Source of the DNA: Motacilla alba alba
Taxonomy: Eukaryota > Chordata > Aves > Passeriformes > Motacillidae
DNA: 64,000 nucleotides
Assembly (NCBI RefSeq): GCF_015832195.1
Contig: NC_052019.1
Location: forward strand, 50,223,016 to 50,287,015
Reading direction: 5' to 3'
The notes beneath the pieces were generated by a model. It was not told the origin of the DNA. It did no database searches and saw nothing but the letters and a program-made list of their open reading frames with translations. The translations under genes and the position numbers were made by a program. Shown piece after piece: positions 35,801-48,039 of this stretch (positions within the stretch are counted from its first letter, which is position 1; every line of letters begins with the position of its first letter).

Positions 35801-37125
35801 GAGTTTGGATACTGTATAAACAGCAAGAATTGTACGGTAGAATTTGGTCTTTAACTCTTTAGCAAGAGGCCTCTTTATGACATCTGGTACTTTTGTATCA
35901 TTTTCCAGAGACTGCAGATTGGTTACTGTTGATACTAGTTAGTCAAGCTGATAACTAATGACTGTAGTACCCCTGCCACAGTTTAAACAATTTTATCAGA
36001 CATTAGCACCTCAGCTATGTTATCACTCAAGTTACAACTCTGTGTGGCAAGAAGATGTTTAGGAGAAAAAGTATGTGGCTATGGAGTAACCTGAAACAAA
36101 CTTTCTTTATGGAGACACTGTTTTTTCCCAGGCATGAATTATAAATTATATCTTATTAGAAAAACAATCCAGGGGCATAATAACTTGAGTGAAAGACCAG
36201 CACTTATGTGCTACTATCCTTGTTATTTCTAGTTATTTACTTACAATAGGTTCTCCTTCTTTGTTGGAATTTGAAAAGTTACGTTATTGGAAATAAATCC
36301 ATTTACAGACTTGATTATTGAAAATGCTTGTATTTGAGTTCTCATGTTTGACTGGTAAGAAGAGCAGCTTTGTTTCTGAAATGCCAAATGTCTGTGGTTA
36401 CATTTCCTTGGATACAAGTTGTACCTTATACCAATCAACACTGATATCTAATTGTCTCTTGTTCTCTTAGAATTGGAAAACAGTATTTCATCTGCCATCT
36501 CCTTTCTCCTTGAAGATACTGGGCCAGTATTCAAGATCAAGGTCTATGTACTCCCATCTGTCTATAAAAAGTAGCCAAGCTTACTTGGTTCTGCTGAGAG
36601 TTGAAATCACAAATAACCACAACTATTTTATTTCTCAAAGGCAATAGATTTGCAAATGTTTGGAAGTAGCAGTTTCTCTCCTTCCCATTTTACATTCTGG
36701 GAGTAGTACTGATCAAATTACACCATTTGTAAAAGTAAGCTCTCAATAAAGGGACCGTTATTTTAATACAATAGATACATACAAATTCTGAGTCCTTCTC
36801 CTTGAAAGTAAGCATTTTTCGTAAAGGAAATAGAAAAAAAAATCAATTTAACCTTATTCCATTATTCTGTACAAGTTTAGTGCAAAGCAGCTTGGACACA
36901 AATTCAGGATATTCTGAGGGTTGGAGCTCCACTCCTTACAAAGAAATCCTTGTAGCTGGAACTTCTCAACATGGAATTGGAGCTTACTTTTAACTGGGGA
37001 ATACAGGTGCTTAAGACTTCAAACAGTTTGAAAATTTGGACCCCACTATTTTAAGCCACAGATGACCTTTTTCTCCCCTCTATTTCTAGTGCCTGCTTCT
37101 CTTCTGCTATTTCTTTAACAGGTTG
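32830..37125. other. Long unique stretch, no gene seen
   Basis: Four kilobases of AT-rich, high-complexity sequence. All open frames are below 100 codons and unrecognised. No repeat family seen. Confidence 0.55.
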
Positions 37126-37130
37126 CTATA

Positions 37131-37672
37131 TCATGGAATCATAGAATCATAGAATGGATTGGGTTAAAGGGACTTTAAAGATCATCTATTTCCAATTCCC
37201 CTGCCATGGGCCGGGAACCTTCCACTAGACCAGGTTGCTCAGGGTCCCAACCGACCTGGTCTTGAATGTTTCCAGGGATGGAGCATCCACAGATTCTCCT
37301 AGAAACATCTTCCAGAGCCTCAGCACTCTCACAGTAAAGAATTTCTTCCTAATATCCAATCTAAACCTACTCTCAATTTAAAGGCATTCCCCCATGTCCT
37401 GTCACTACAAGGGACAGTAAAAAGTCCCTCTCCAGCTTCTCTGAAGGCTCCATTTAGGTACTAGAAGATCGTGTATGATCTCTGTGAAACCTTCTCTTCT
37501 CCAGGCTGAACAGTCCCAGCTCTCTCAGCCTGTCTTCATGGAAGAGAAGCTCCCACTCTTGGAGCATCTTTGTGGCTTCCTCTGGACTCACTTGAACAGG
37601 CTTGAACAGTGCTTCTTATGTTGGGGGCCTCAGAGCTGGATGCATCTCCTTAGATCTCGCAGGACAGATTCT
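37131..37672 (-). mobile_element. CR1 LINE 3' fragment
   Basis: Read on the - strand, this begins in late ORF2 (region of the [13 protein letters not shown] block, plus-strand 37483-37530 'cttctcttctccaggctgaacag'). It runs through the RLDIRK-type and 3' untranslated parts to the terminus 'ccaatccattctatgattctatg' near 37131, with about two tandem octamers (aatcatag on the + strand) at the very end. It is 5'-truncated and carries scattered substitutions. A 101-codon + strand frame over 37475-37780 is antisense and not a gene. Confidence 0.92.
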
Positions 37673-37679
37673 CAAATTC

Positions 37680-38190
37680 CTGGAAGTTGTTTAAAATCTT
37701 CTTGTGGTTTGTTAGGACTCATTTCATCCCATCATCAACACATGGACAGTGGTAAAGAAAAAGTGTCCATCAGGACTTAGATTTGAGATACAAACTGAAA
37801 CTAGGGGAAAGATTTTTTTCTGTGAGATAACAAAAATAGGAATGCCTTGGAAAATTATGACTGTATAGATAGACTGTTGCAAGTTATTAAAGTGCATATG
37901 AAAGTGAAGGGTAGCTAAGATGACAAAACTAGAATATATATTTATAATGATAAAAATCTATCAAGAATAACCAATGCTGGAAATGTAGAAAGAAAAGTAT
38001 ATTATAGGAGCATCAGCTGTTGTCTTAGCTGTGCAGATGGGATATGGATTCACAGAGATTTTCAAAAAAATGACTGGTATTTTTGTAATTAATGAGATTT
38101 TAGAGGTATAAATTCAGATTTTAAAAATTAAATGAACAGTTTAATGCAACATAATCAATATGCTTTCTCTTAATCAAACTCCTAGCAAGC
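37680..38190. other. Unique AT-rich sequence
   Basis: No exon or repeat family recognised. Confidence 0.5.
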
Positions 38191-38214
38191 ACACCTGTCT
38201 GAGGGGTCTTTCAA

Positions 38215-38345
38215 CTATAAAAGCCTGCTTGGTTCTCTACTGAATCCTGGGAGGCTGACTGGAGAGAAGGGTACCTCGGGACACTGCTTCAGTTCACTTC
38301 CAGTGAGAAGCAGATCCTTGGAGAGTGCTGGAACCAAAATAAATT
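38215..38345 (+). promoter_or_regulatory. TATA-like box followed by an AATAAA, LTR-like arrangement
   Basis: An actataaaagcc TATA-type box (38214-38225) is followed by a GC-richer 110-bp patch and then AATAAA at about 38339. A TATA box and a polyadenylation signal about 115 bp apart resemble the U3/R part of a retroviral LTR. No LTR termini or known family sequence are visible, so it may be chance. Confidence 0.2.
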
Positions 38346-38534
38346 TTAACAGCAACTAAAGACTAGGCCCACATTACTTCCAGTACAGAGTGTTTTAAAG
38401 CTGCTTTTCCTCCCACTCTCCAATTCCTGTGATAAGTACAGCTCAGCTGAACAAAGGATTCCACTCTGTGAGCTGGCCAGAAGGAAGGAAAATATGAGGA
38501 AGTGTAAATATGTGTTTGGAACCCTGGGATGATA

Positions 38535-38590
38535 AAGAGCTGGACTTGATGATGTCCTTTAAGAATCAACTGAATACTTGAATACAATAA
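38535..38590 (+). mobile_element. Possible CR1 3' terminal remnant
   Basis: Contains gagctggacttgatgatg followed by caactgaatactt, resembling the last 45 bp of CR1 (ctggacttgatgatc...ccaactgaaat...). No CR1 body is recognisable upstream. It could be a tail of a severely truncated insertion. Confidence 0.4.
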
Positions 38591-38599
38591 TAATAAAAA

Positions 38600-40879
38600 T
38601 AATAGCAGTTAAATTATTTTGCAAAGTAAAACTTGAATACTATTTAAACATTTTTTTTTTCAGAAAAACCCTGCAAGTTTTATTGCAGAAATCAAGTAGA
38701 ATATACTGTGCTTGAGTGATATTCACATAAAGAAAAATAGAAAATTGCACTTTACAGTAAATAATTCTTAAGGGGCCTTAAAACTACTACTGGGTATTTT
38801 AGAAATAGGGGGAGCTAACCCCAAATTTAAATTGCCTAGAGTAGAACCTCAATGAAGTTTAGGTGCCCAGGTTCAAAGCTATGGCATGAAAATTTCATTT
38901 TAAGTGCTCTTTACACCCAGAGGCACTTAAGTTCTAGGAGCATGATAGTTCTTGGACAAATTTCCTGCAACTTTGTTCATATGTTCCTAGAAATACAAAA
39001 GGTTTGACAGGATGTCCAACTGTTATTAAGGCAGATGTCCAGCTTGTATTATCCTAGTCCTGAGTAGGAGCCAGAGCTTCTTCCCAAACACCCTGAGAAG
39101 TTCAAACCAGGGAGCAAGCTCGGAATATTTGTAATCTGCACCCAGAATCATGTTCCCAAATCCAGTGATGACTGCTCCTACTCTTGCTGTGTAGAGTAAA
39201 AACCCTATTTTTTCGATTACCAAGTATTTAGAGAATTTATCTATAAAGTGGGGGACTTAATGTTCAGTTCCACTGTGTTTTCACATGATTTTACTGTGAT
39301 TATGTATAAAATTACTTTTTTCGTCCAAGGTAAAAGATGAATGTTTAGACCCCAGCCATAGGTAACACTGAACAGGCACATCTCTGTTCTTTTTGAAATT
39401 CTGTTGCAGTACAAAAGCATTTCCTAGGTCAGGGAGAAAGAGTAAACTTGTATATGAATCCATAGTTTGGAACACTTGCCTCGAAAGTGGAATGCTAGAT
39501 ATGAGCTGAAAGGCTGTTGCCTCAGTTTTGATTTCTAGGGTCTTCCAAGTAAAATAAATTTGTGGTTAAAACACTCTTCATGTTAGAGTTGCTGGTTTGA
39601 ATCAACTCCCATAGCAAATTCTAAAAGTCTGACATCTGATTGATTTTTAAAAAAGATGTAGCCCTCTGTTCTCAGAAAACCACACTCAGCTTCACAGCCA
39701 CGTTCATCTGAGTGAACACAGGCCCACATATCTGCACTGCAAAGCCAGGGGCCATATTTAAGACACAGATTGCTCCCAGCAGCATGTCCTATTGCTGATC
39801 CTCTTGGTTGTGCTTAGGGTACATTTGGCTCTGTGCTTGGCATATTATTTGTCTTAGATCCTGTTCTGAGAGCTCCCAGTACTGCTCCTTGGCACCTAAC
39901 CTAGTCCTGGGTTTCACGACAACTTTTCATGTTGGTTTCATTTAGCATGTGGTTTATTGTATGTAAGTCTTTAGAACTATTTCTGAAAGCATTTCCAAGT
40001 CAGTGATTTCATTAATCTGCTAGAGGGAGACAATATAGTGAAGCAGCTCAATGATAGGTGAGATAAATTGTCTACATACCGTCGTGCAATAAGAGATTGT
40101 AGAAACTTTCAAAAGGGGAAGAAGAAAAAATAATCCATTTAGGCATTTACCACATCTTAGGCATTGCCAAATCTCATATGTCAAAATTAGTCTCTTCATG
40201 ATCCATGACCTAATCCTTGAATGTGCTGCTGTTTGGAGAGGAAAGTCTGCTTGTCAGTCTTGTGTCTTAAGAGTTGAATTCATGCTTCACAAGGAAGTCC
40301 ACTTCAATAATCTGTTTTTGCTGTGATGTTTGCAATTGCTTTTGCTTTTCTGCCTTTTCCAAGCCTCAAATTGCATACTTAAATGCATCTTTCCCACTGT
40401 GGTTTTCAAATACTCATTCTCTGTGCTATATAAAATGATATTGAAAAAAATAATATTTCACTTCATCAAAATGTAAATGATGGATGGGTGCTCTTAAGAT
40501 AGGAAGAAGAAATAATTTGACTGAATTAAGGGAAATCTCAGATGTTAAATTTTAATGGCAGAAGACTTTTCTGTTGATGTACATCAACTCTCTTCTACTG
40601 ATGTTAATTGACATTGTCCACTTTTAATCTGCTAAATGAGAATATTGTCTCAGACAGAAAGAACTGCAGCAGCAGGAACTGTTAGCAAGAAGATTGACAA
40701 TATCCAGGGTCAACTGATTGGTCTAGAAATTGCAAGAATTTGGACCAGAAGTTCTACAGTGGAACAAGTAGTTGAAATTTCAGCAAGACAAAACATGCCT
40801 TTATTTTTCTTTTTATCAGAAAATCAACTTGATAGGAAAAACAGGCATTTTTTTTCACCAAGTAGAAAATCCAACCTGC
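38600..40879. other. Unique sequence, no gene seen
   Basis: No exon or repeat family recognised; frames are all below about 75 codons. Confidence 0.55.
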
Positions 40880-40880
40880 T

Positions 40881-40896
40881 TCTTTCTTTCTCTTTC

Positions 40897-40960
<64 letters not shown>

Positions 40961-40962
40961 TC
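40881..40962 (+). repeat. (TTTC)n microsatellite
   Basis: About 80 bp of nearly pure TTTC units, with two interruptions at the left end. It creates artificial open frames rich in FLSF on one strand and KERK on the other. Confidence 0.97.
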
Positions 40963-40969
40963 GGTACTC

Positions 40970-42930
40970 CAAATATTCTTGTATACTCTCTAATAATGAA
41001 CATTCTTTTGAGACACTGTCTCCAAAGAGAAAATAACCCTCTGAGCTTGTGAGACAAGTACTCTAATTCGTTTTGCCTCAACTGACTGCCTTGATCCTCT
41101 TGTTTGTTTTGGATTGGGTTAACTTCTATTTTACACTTTATGCTGTTCATCACTGTGGGATTTTAATTAAATTGATATATTAACTCTTTGGTAATTACTG
41201 TTGGAGAATCTGTCGTAAATGTCATGCTGCTGTACTCTCACCCCAGGTCAGCAGTGAAAATGAGATGTTGTGCTTCAATATATTTACCCAAGGAAATTAA
41301 AACATAAGATAATTTATGATTTATCATTATCATTACAATAATTTATTAAAATTATTTATTACAAAGCATCATGCAATGTTTCATAAGTGCATAATGCTTT
41401 GTGCCTAAGTAGAGAATAAAAGAAAAATTGATTAGGGAGGTTCGACTTTAGTATCAGTGACAGACTTTCTGGGTGGTGACTACTTAATCTTGCCTTGCCT
41501 GCTGGAAGTTTGGACAAAGAGGAGAGGTAACACTATAAGACAGTAGGAAGTTTTAACTTTGGGTCATGCCTTAGACTCTCACTCTTGTAAAGTGGAATTG
41601 TTAACATGTGTTTGCTTCACAGAGTTACTAAAATGAGCAAAGACAAGCTTTTGGATAATTTAACAGCAGCATCATAGAAAAGACTAATGATGCTTGTTCT
41701 ATATTCAGCAGAGAACGAAAGTGAATGTGCTGTACAAGGTGTACACTAACTAGTGAAGAGGAAATTCATAATATGTTAAGCAAGTACTTTCAACTGAATG
41801 TTGGAAGGATTCTCTAGAAAATCAGTCAATATATTATTAAAGAAAATATTGCAGTGCAAAATGTACAAGCAGTTCTTGTCCCAGTACTTCCTATCTGTTA
41901 AAAGCTTTACTTTGCAGGCTCAACATTTCCGTGTACAGTATGTGCACATATTTGACTTATATATTTCATTTAGAAATTGCTTCCAAATAGGATTTCTATC
42001 CCAATTTCAGAGATTAAAGAGATGTGTCACTACTCTATGTAATGCAGTGGTGTACAATGTTCTCGTTACCATCGTTTCTGAGCAAGATCCCAGCTGAGTC
42101 TGAAACCACATTATGCAAGACACTGTTCATACTTATAATTCTGGAGAATTTAAAATGTAAAAAAATTTAAAATGGTGAAGGGTAAAGAAGCTGAATACAC
42201 TAACTGCCCTTTTATAGCTGAGGAATTTAGAGGATGTTACATTCAGAATTAATAAGCTTATTCTGCAAAGCATGTAGGAAGTTACGAACTAACTGAACCC
42301 AGCTGCTGAACCAGCTGCTTGACTGCTTCTGCAAATGCCCTACGGAGCAGGAAAGGTCCTCATTTCTGGTGAACAGCTTGTCTGTGTCCTGATTTCACAC
42401 CCCAGTTGGAGGGCTGTCAGTGCAGCATTGCCCACATGCCCTACTGTCCCATGGAGGGCCCTCAGCACACCCCAGGGATGGCCTCTGTCGAAACAATTCA
42501 AGGATTAAGGCAGCAAGATGCAGCATAAAGCACACCTGCCACAAAAGAGATTTCCTGCTAGTAGCATCCTCTCTCCTATCTTGTTCCCCTAAACACTTAC
42601 TCAGGGTTTAAAGTCTGAGTTCCAAGATGGTTAGTTCCTTTGCTTTGTATTGATACAGTTATTTTGATGTTACATTCACTGAGAATGAACTTGCACATGT
42701 CAAATAATCGATATAAATAAAAGAGAGAAGTACTGAAAACAATAACCAGCACTGCATCAAAATAATTCACTACATTAATTCCTAAAGTTAGGGACATGTT
42801 TTACAGATCATTGTAGTTTTTGACACTTCTCTAATGCCAATATAAATTATTCTTATGTTAGTCTGTTATAGACAGAGTAGTGTGCTGAAGTTTCTTAAAT
42901 TTATTAATTAGGGAAAATCTTTCAAAATAT
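40970..42930. other. Unique sequence, no gene seen
   Basis: A 99-codon frame (41798-42097, +) and a hydrophobic 66-codon - strand frame (42597-42797) are unrecognised. A slightly GC-richer patch lies at 42290-42500. Confidence 0.55.
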
Positions 42931-42931
42931 C

Positions 42932-42952
42932 TTTTTTTTTTTTTTTTTTTTT
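42932..42952 (+). repeat. T21 homopolymer
   Basis: Twenty-one consecutive T; the longest T-run in the window. Confidence 0.9.
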
Positions 42953-42959
42953 GCCAAAA

Positions 42960-43565
42960 CACTTTTTATGAAAGTTGCTTCTCTTAATAAATATGTGCAT
43001 GCTCTGAATAGATCATTCTGCCTGGAGTGCACAACTGAAGAGGGGACTCTCCGTTTATGACTCAAAACAATTGAAGGATATATGTGCATTGTTGTGTTTG
43101 AAATGAACACCTTTAATTTCCTATTTATGTCATTTATGATCTTATGTATTCAAGGCTTCAGAAACCTTTGAAATGTGTGAGGAACATGCAGACTAAAACC
43201 TCACCTTAGCAAATGGTGAACGGTTGAAGATCTTACTGTGATCCTGGCCTCATTCCACCAATTTAACGGCAGAAGGATTTCTTGCTTTGCCCATGAACTA
43301 ACTTTTAATTTTGATTCTTTGTGTGTCTTTGGACAAGCTATTTAATTTCAAAGTATCTTGATTTCTTCTTCTATAAAATTTAAATATTCGTACTTAGCTA
43401 ATTTCACAGGCAAAATGATGCTTAATATTTATATAAATTTATGAGAGCCTTAGAAAACATATTCTTGAGGAAGATTTTTTTTTAATAATCAATGGAGTGA
43501 TATGCATGACACAACATTGCTAGACAAAGCAAGACACAACAACCCCATTAAGAGGATTTTAGAGT
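42960..43565. other. Unique sequence, no gene seen
   Basis: No exon or repeat family recognised. Confidence 0.5.
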
Positions 43566-43568
43566 AAT

Positions 43569-43716
43569 AAATCACAAAATATTCCTATTTTGAGTTGAAA
43601 GGGACCCACAAGGATCATCAAGTGCAATTGTTAAATGAATGGGCCATACTGGGATTTAACCCATGACTTTGGTATTATTAGCACCGTGTTCCAATCAACT
43701 GAGCTAATACCTTGGC
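43569..43716 (-). mobile_element. tRNA-Ile-derived SINE with CR1-type tail (TguSINE1-like)
   Basis: On the - strand the first roughly 75 bases (43716 to about 43640) follow the tRNA-Ile(AAT) gene closely. They contain TTAGCTCAGTTGATTGG (A box), the anticodon region TGCTAATAATACC, the T-arm GGGTTAAATCCC (B box) and a GTATGGCCC end. A short linker leads to a tail (about 43620 to 43569) reading acttgatgatccttgtgggt and ending in a CR1-type 3' terminus. A tRNA head plus a tail shared with a LINE is the standard design of a SINE mobilised by its partner's reverse transcriptase, here CR1. Zebra finch TguSINE1 has this layout from memory; exact family assignment is inference. About a dozen substitutions relative to the tRNA, including both promoter boxes, make it an old copy. 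It is not a functional tRNA gene: the acceptor stem does not pair. Confidence 0.85.
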
Positions 43717-43719
43717 TGT

Positions 43720-46140
43720 TGTTTCTCACAGTCAAATTGTATCAAAACTGCAAAGAAAATTTATATTAATTTTTAGCACTGATACATAATGAAAGTCAAT
43801 GAAACTACTAGGTGCCCAGAAAATTTGATTGAGTTTTGCTGGGAAAATATAGTCATGAAAATCTTGATCAAATAATAGTCACAATCTGGAAATGTGTAGC
43901 AGAGTTTTGAAAATGGAGCCCTATGAAATTGATTAAAGCTTCACAGTGCTGTCATTTTGATTTTAAGAGCTTAAGACAATTGCTTTTAAATTTTGAAGAC
44001 TGTACTCATATAATCCCTCAGCTTAACATGTTACTTTAACATCAGTCTTTTGTGGATAATAAAATAGAGTGAAATCACAAGTGGTGAAATCTTTATTCAC
44101 TGCTCAGCACTTTTATGAGCCCAAAATATGAACAGCAAAACCAGCTGTGTGTGAAGATCCACAAATTGGTAGATGTAAGTAACCCAAGAATCTATTTTAT
44201 TCCAATAGTTCTGTATTTCTCTCAACGTGAAATTTAGCAACAATTACTCATTAGAGCACATTGGACACTCTATATAGATACTGTAAAGAGAAGCAAAGTC
44301 CTGGAAAATGAGCCACTTTCTCCAGATTTAACATCAACAGTTATTTGAAACAGTTAAATTCTTTGTGATTTTCTCCTTACAGGTGCTTGTATCAGAATTA
44401 TGACAGATTTTTAGAAGCAGGTCCCTGCCCCTCATCCTTATATCACTCATCTGGAATAGTCTGAGTTTTTTAGTGTGGCCTTCTGAAAAGCAGCAAACTT
44501 GAGTGTTTTCAGGGTAGCAGAGTTTCAGAGTAGCAGACTCTTCTATCCATATTCCCATGACTGAACAACTTGAACTTTTCTTGTGCTACTCCCCATCAGT
44601 AGGTAGAAATGTTCACTCTTCCTTTCTTTCTTGAAGCTGGTTCACTTGCACTGGGCAGATATGTCAGAGGTCTGTAGCACATTGTACTTCCAGCAGAAGA
44701 GATCTACATAGCTGCCTCTCCAGCAGAGTATGAGTGCCATACTTATGGAACAGAATAACACAGATGTTTACTAAAATATTTTTCTTGTTCCAAGTAAATA
44801 TGAGTTTTGTTATTCTGAGTGCAGTGCTGCTGCATTTTTTTCTGGTTTTGAGTGAGTTTTCTTTTTCAATATACATTTTTATTATTTAAATTGAATACTA
44901 TTGCTTATTTCCTTCACAATACGGTTGCACATTTATGAGCAGTTTAACGAGGAGACTGCTCTAACCAAGTGTTTGGTGAAGGATAGAAATCAAGAGGTTA
45001 AAATTTTGAGGTATTAAAAAATACAGCAGGAAAACAGTGCAAATAATGTTCTTTACCTTGGTGACATAGCATCCTTTATTAAAAAACAGAGGTACTACTC
45101 ATCTGAGATTTACTCTTTATTTCTGTGGCCCCCAGTGGCATTCCAGAGGTAAGGGAAAAGTTTCTTCACAGTCTTTACATGCACTTGCAGAAAGCTTCTT
45201 GTAAAAGCAATAAAGAATATAAACTTTGTTAAGCTCAAGAATATACACAAACCTGATTTAACTCAACTTTTAAGAAGATCTTTTGCATTTGTCTCCCCAT
45301 TTGATAACTATCACATCAGTTGTGCACACGCTGATCTCCTGGGAATGCTCAGGTAGAGAAGATATTGCTGGACTCAAAGTAAATACTAGAAAACTCATTT
45401 ATTCTGTCCAGGAAGAAAGAAAGAAGGAAGGAGAGAGCAAACTGACTGAACCAATTCCTCCATGAATCTGTGGGAAAACACAGAAATATTAGGTACATGA
45501 GTCTAATGAAAGAATAACAATCTAGAAATTAGTATTCAATGGGTTATAAAGAAATATCAAAGGAAAGATTCTCAGAAAGATGTAAAAACTAATAAAATTA
45601 TGTGGCTTGGAGTCTTTTGTGAATAAATGGAAGAATACCAAGAAAGAAATATAAGTTTTAGTTGACATGGAAAAGTAGCTACAGAACAGTCTAACATTTC
45701 TGGTGTCTTTTAAGTACTTCCTTGAGTAAAATCTAAATAGGATCCCACTGCAGCCACTCAAAACAGGCACCAAGCCACCACAGGAATATCGGCTCCTAAC
45801 TTGTTTCATTAATTCTGTCATTGAGCCCATTATTTTTAATTCACTGTGAAACTGAGAGAGGAAACTCAGACAGGCCTTATGTTAGAAATTTCTAGAGCCT
45901 TTCTCCTGTGTGAAGCAGAAGATTTTGGGTTCTCATGGAAACTGAAACAGTTTATTAAAGAAAGCAGAAATTTTCCAGAAGCACCTGTAAATAGCTGTTC
46001 TCATGAGATACTACTTACTCTGTGGACACTCAGGTTTCAACTGTTGTGAATAAATGGTACACAGTTGTCAATAGATTTGGTGGACTCATATATCAAATGA
46101 ACCTCTTATTTTGTGAAAACTTTTCATGCTCCAGATATGG
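43720..46140. other. Unique sequence, no gene seen
   Basis: No exon or repeat family recognised. A 102-codon - strand frame (45522-45830) is unrecognised. Confidence 0.55.
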
Positions 46141-46151
46141 TTAATTAATTT

Positions 46152-46598
46152 TGAGAATTAAGATTAATTCAGTTATGTATCATCACCTATGAAAGAAAAA
46201 TTACACGGAGGGAAGATTCGTTTACCGCTTGATAACAGTCAGCGCCCTGTAAGGTGTTTCCTTAGGCATGAAGATATGATCAGCACAAAGCAGGGCTCTG
46301 GAAAGAAAATACTCTCCTCTTGAAAAGTAAATGGATAATTTCCATCTTGAAGAGCAAGCTCATCCCTGGTTATTTCAGCCAAAGTTTTAGCTTTGGCTAA
46401 ATCTGTTTAGGCTGTGTAGCTATGCCATGAAGATCCCTGTGGCTATTTAAAACACTTGGCACATGGCTGCTGTTGCCCCTGAGTCTAGGGAACGCCTTTC
46501 TCATGTCAGTCCTCTGACATAATGAAGTTCTGTGTAGGCTCATCACAGTGGGTATAGTGAGCTGTGCTCACTATAATAATAATTAATCTTAATTCTCA
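46152..46598. repeat. 18-bp perfect inverted repeat around a hairpin-rich 411 bp
   Basis: tgagaattaagattaatt (46152-46169) is the exact reverse complement of 46581-46598. Between the arms lie three more perfect short hairpins: agccaaag/ctttggct (46377-46398, 6-nt loop), atgtcag/ctgacat (46503-46520, 4-nt loop) and tatagtgagc/gctcactata (46553-46575, 3-nt loop). No transposase frame, known terminal motif or target duplication is visible, so a MITE-like element is only one possible reading. Confidence 0.75.
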
Positions 46599-46604
46599 TT
46601 TCTC

Positions 46605-47990
46605 CTTCTGCCAAATGGTCTTTTATTTTGGATGATGGTCTGTTATTCACTACACATTCTCCTTTCTTTCAGGATTCTGTCATTGGTTTCCTTTAAAGTA
46701 TCACCATATCTTTGGTGCTTAAAAGACTAAATACAGTATAATGCTGGCAGAATTCAGCTGAATAATTTACAATGCCAATCAGTTAGAAGAACACATTTTA
46801 ACAATGTGTTACATGGTGTCTTGAAAAAAAAAATTCCACTTAGTAAGGCCATATGACTATGGGGAATCAGGAAGAGTTTACTTCCTCTACAAACCTAGAT
46901 AGTTACAAGGAGTATGTTTTGTAAATAAACTCATTCTTGTTTGTTTTAAGAAATGAAATGATGGAGGTCTAAATGACTTGAAAACAGCTGATAGGCTTTT
47001 CTTTATGGTTAACTGCAGTTGCTGTAAATGGTAAAGAAATAGTCAGAAATAGAGGCACATTCTCATCTGAGAAAGGTTGTACTTCTGGCTGTTGAACCTC
47101 ACCTGATATTTTCTGTAGCAACACAAGCCCATTTATAGCTGTCAAAGGGCTCAACCTGACACAGAAAAGCAAAGCTGGAGTTCTGCTGGACACAGCCGAA
47201 CTGCAGGTTGACATCTGTGAATTATGCAATGAGGGGAGCAGAACACAAGCTTGTCCTTAAAAATAGCTTGTATTTTCAGTGGAAGAGGGATTGGAGAAAC
47301 ACTCTTGCCTAATAATTATTGAAGTTGGGAGGGTACTTATTCCCATGGTGCTTCTCAGAGAGGAATAGTTTGTTTTGGCTTGTCTCTTCAAGTGGAAACA
47401 TAACTGTGAATTAAAAAATGGCATGCTGAGTTTTAGGAGTGGCTTTTTTGCTGCTTGCCATAGAAAAGCAGTGGGTAGAGGGCAAGTTGTCATTGATTTT
47501 TGAAGCCTGAGTGCACTTTTCATACCCTGGTGCTGAATAGTGAGCGGTGCAATGCTCCTCAGGATAGAAAGTTTATGAATAATGCTAATAAATGGAGTGT
47601 TCGCACTGCTGTTTTCCTTCCCCAGTATGATATAGCCACCTGCTCCCTACTTTTGGAAGAAGGTGGTAGCAGATAAATTCTGCCTTATTTAGAAATATGA
47701 CAAGCTAATCTATTCACAATAAGAATTCCATGAGCATTAGGTTTTCTTTGTTTGTTTAAGTTTCTTTCTACTTCTGTTTGATAATTTATAATTAATATAG
47801 TAATATTCTTCTATATGTTATCTTCTAGAGTAGTACTAATACTTTAGCACCAGTATGAACGTAGCTCTGGATGGTGCAATGTGGAGTTGAACTACAGATC
47901 ATTATAGAGGTTTTTAAATTGTGATTTCGTCAAGAAGAAAGACTATGATTTTAGTAACATGCAGAACATTTGAAAAGCTATGAAGAGTGT
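46605..47990. other. Unique sequence, no gene seen
   Basis: No exon or repeat family recognised. The part around 47560-47690 is high-complexity, with an E-box (CACCTGC, 47638-47644) and a tttatgaataatgctaataaat segment, so it may be a conserved noncoding element. Confidence 0.5.
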
Positions 47991-47998
47991 AAAAAGCA

Positions 47999-48034
47999 AT
48001 ATATATATATATACATATTTTATATATATATATA
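47999..48034. repeat. (TA)n microsatellite
   Basis: Two TA runs separated by catatttt; directly seen. Confidence 0.9.
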
Positions 48035-48039
48035 ACCAC

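Noticed and set aside
37475..37780. 101-codon + strand frame
   Set aside because: Mostly antisense to a - strand CR1 copy.
40636..41153. Open frames of 72-138 codons rich in FLSF or KERK
   Set aside because: They are translations of the TTTC microsatellite at 40881-40962.
43640..43716. Functional tRNA-Ile gene on the - strand
   Set aside because: The acceptor stem does not pair, both promoter boxes carry substitutions and a CR1-type tail is attached, so it is a SINE head.
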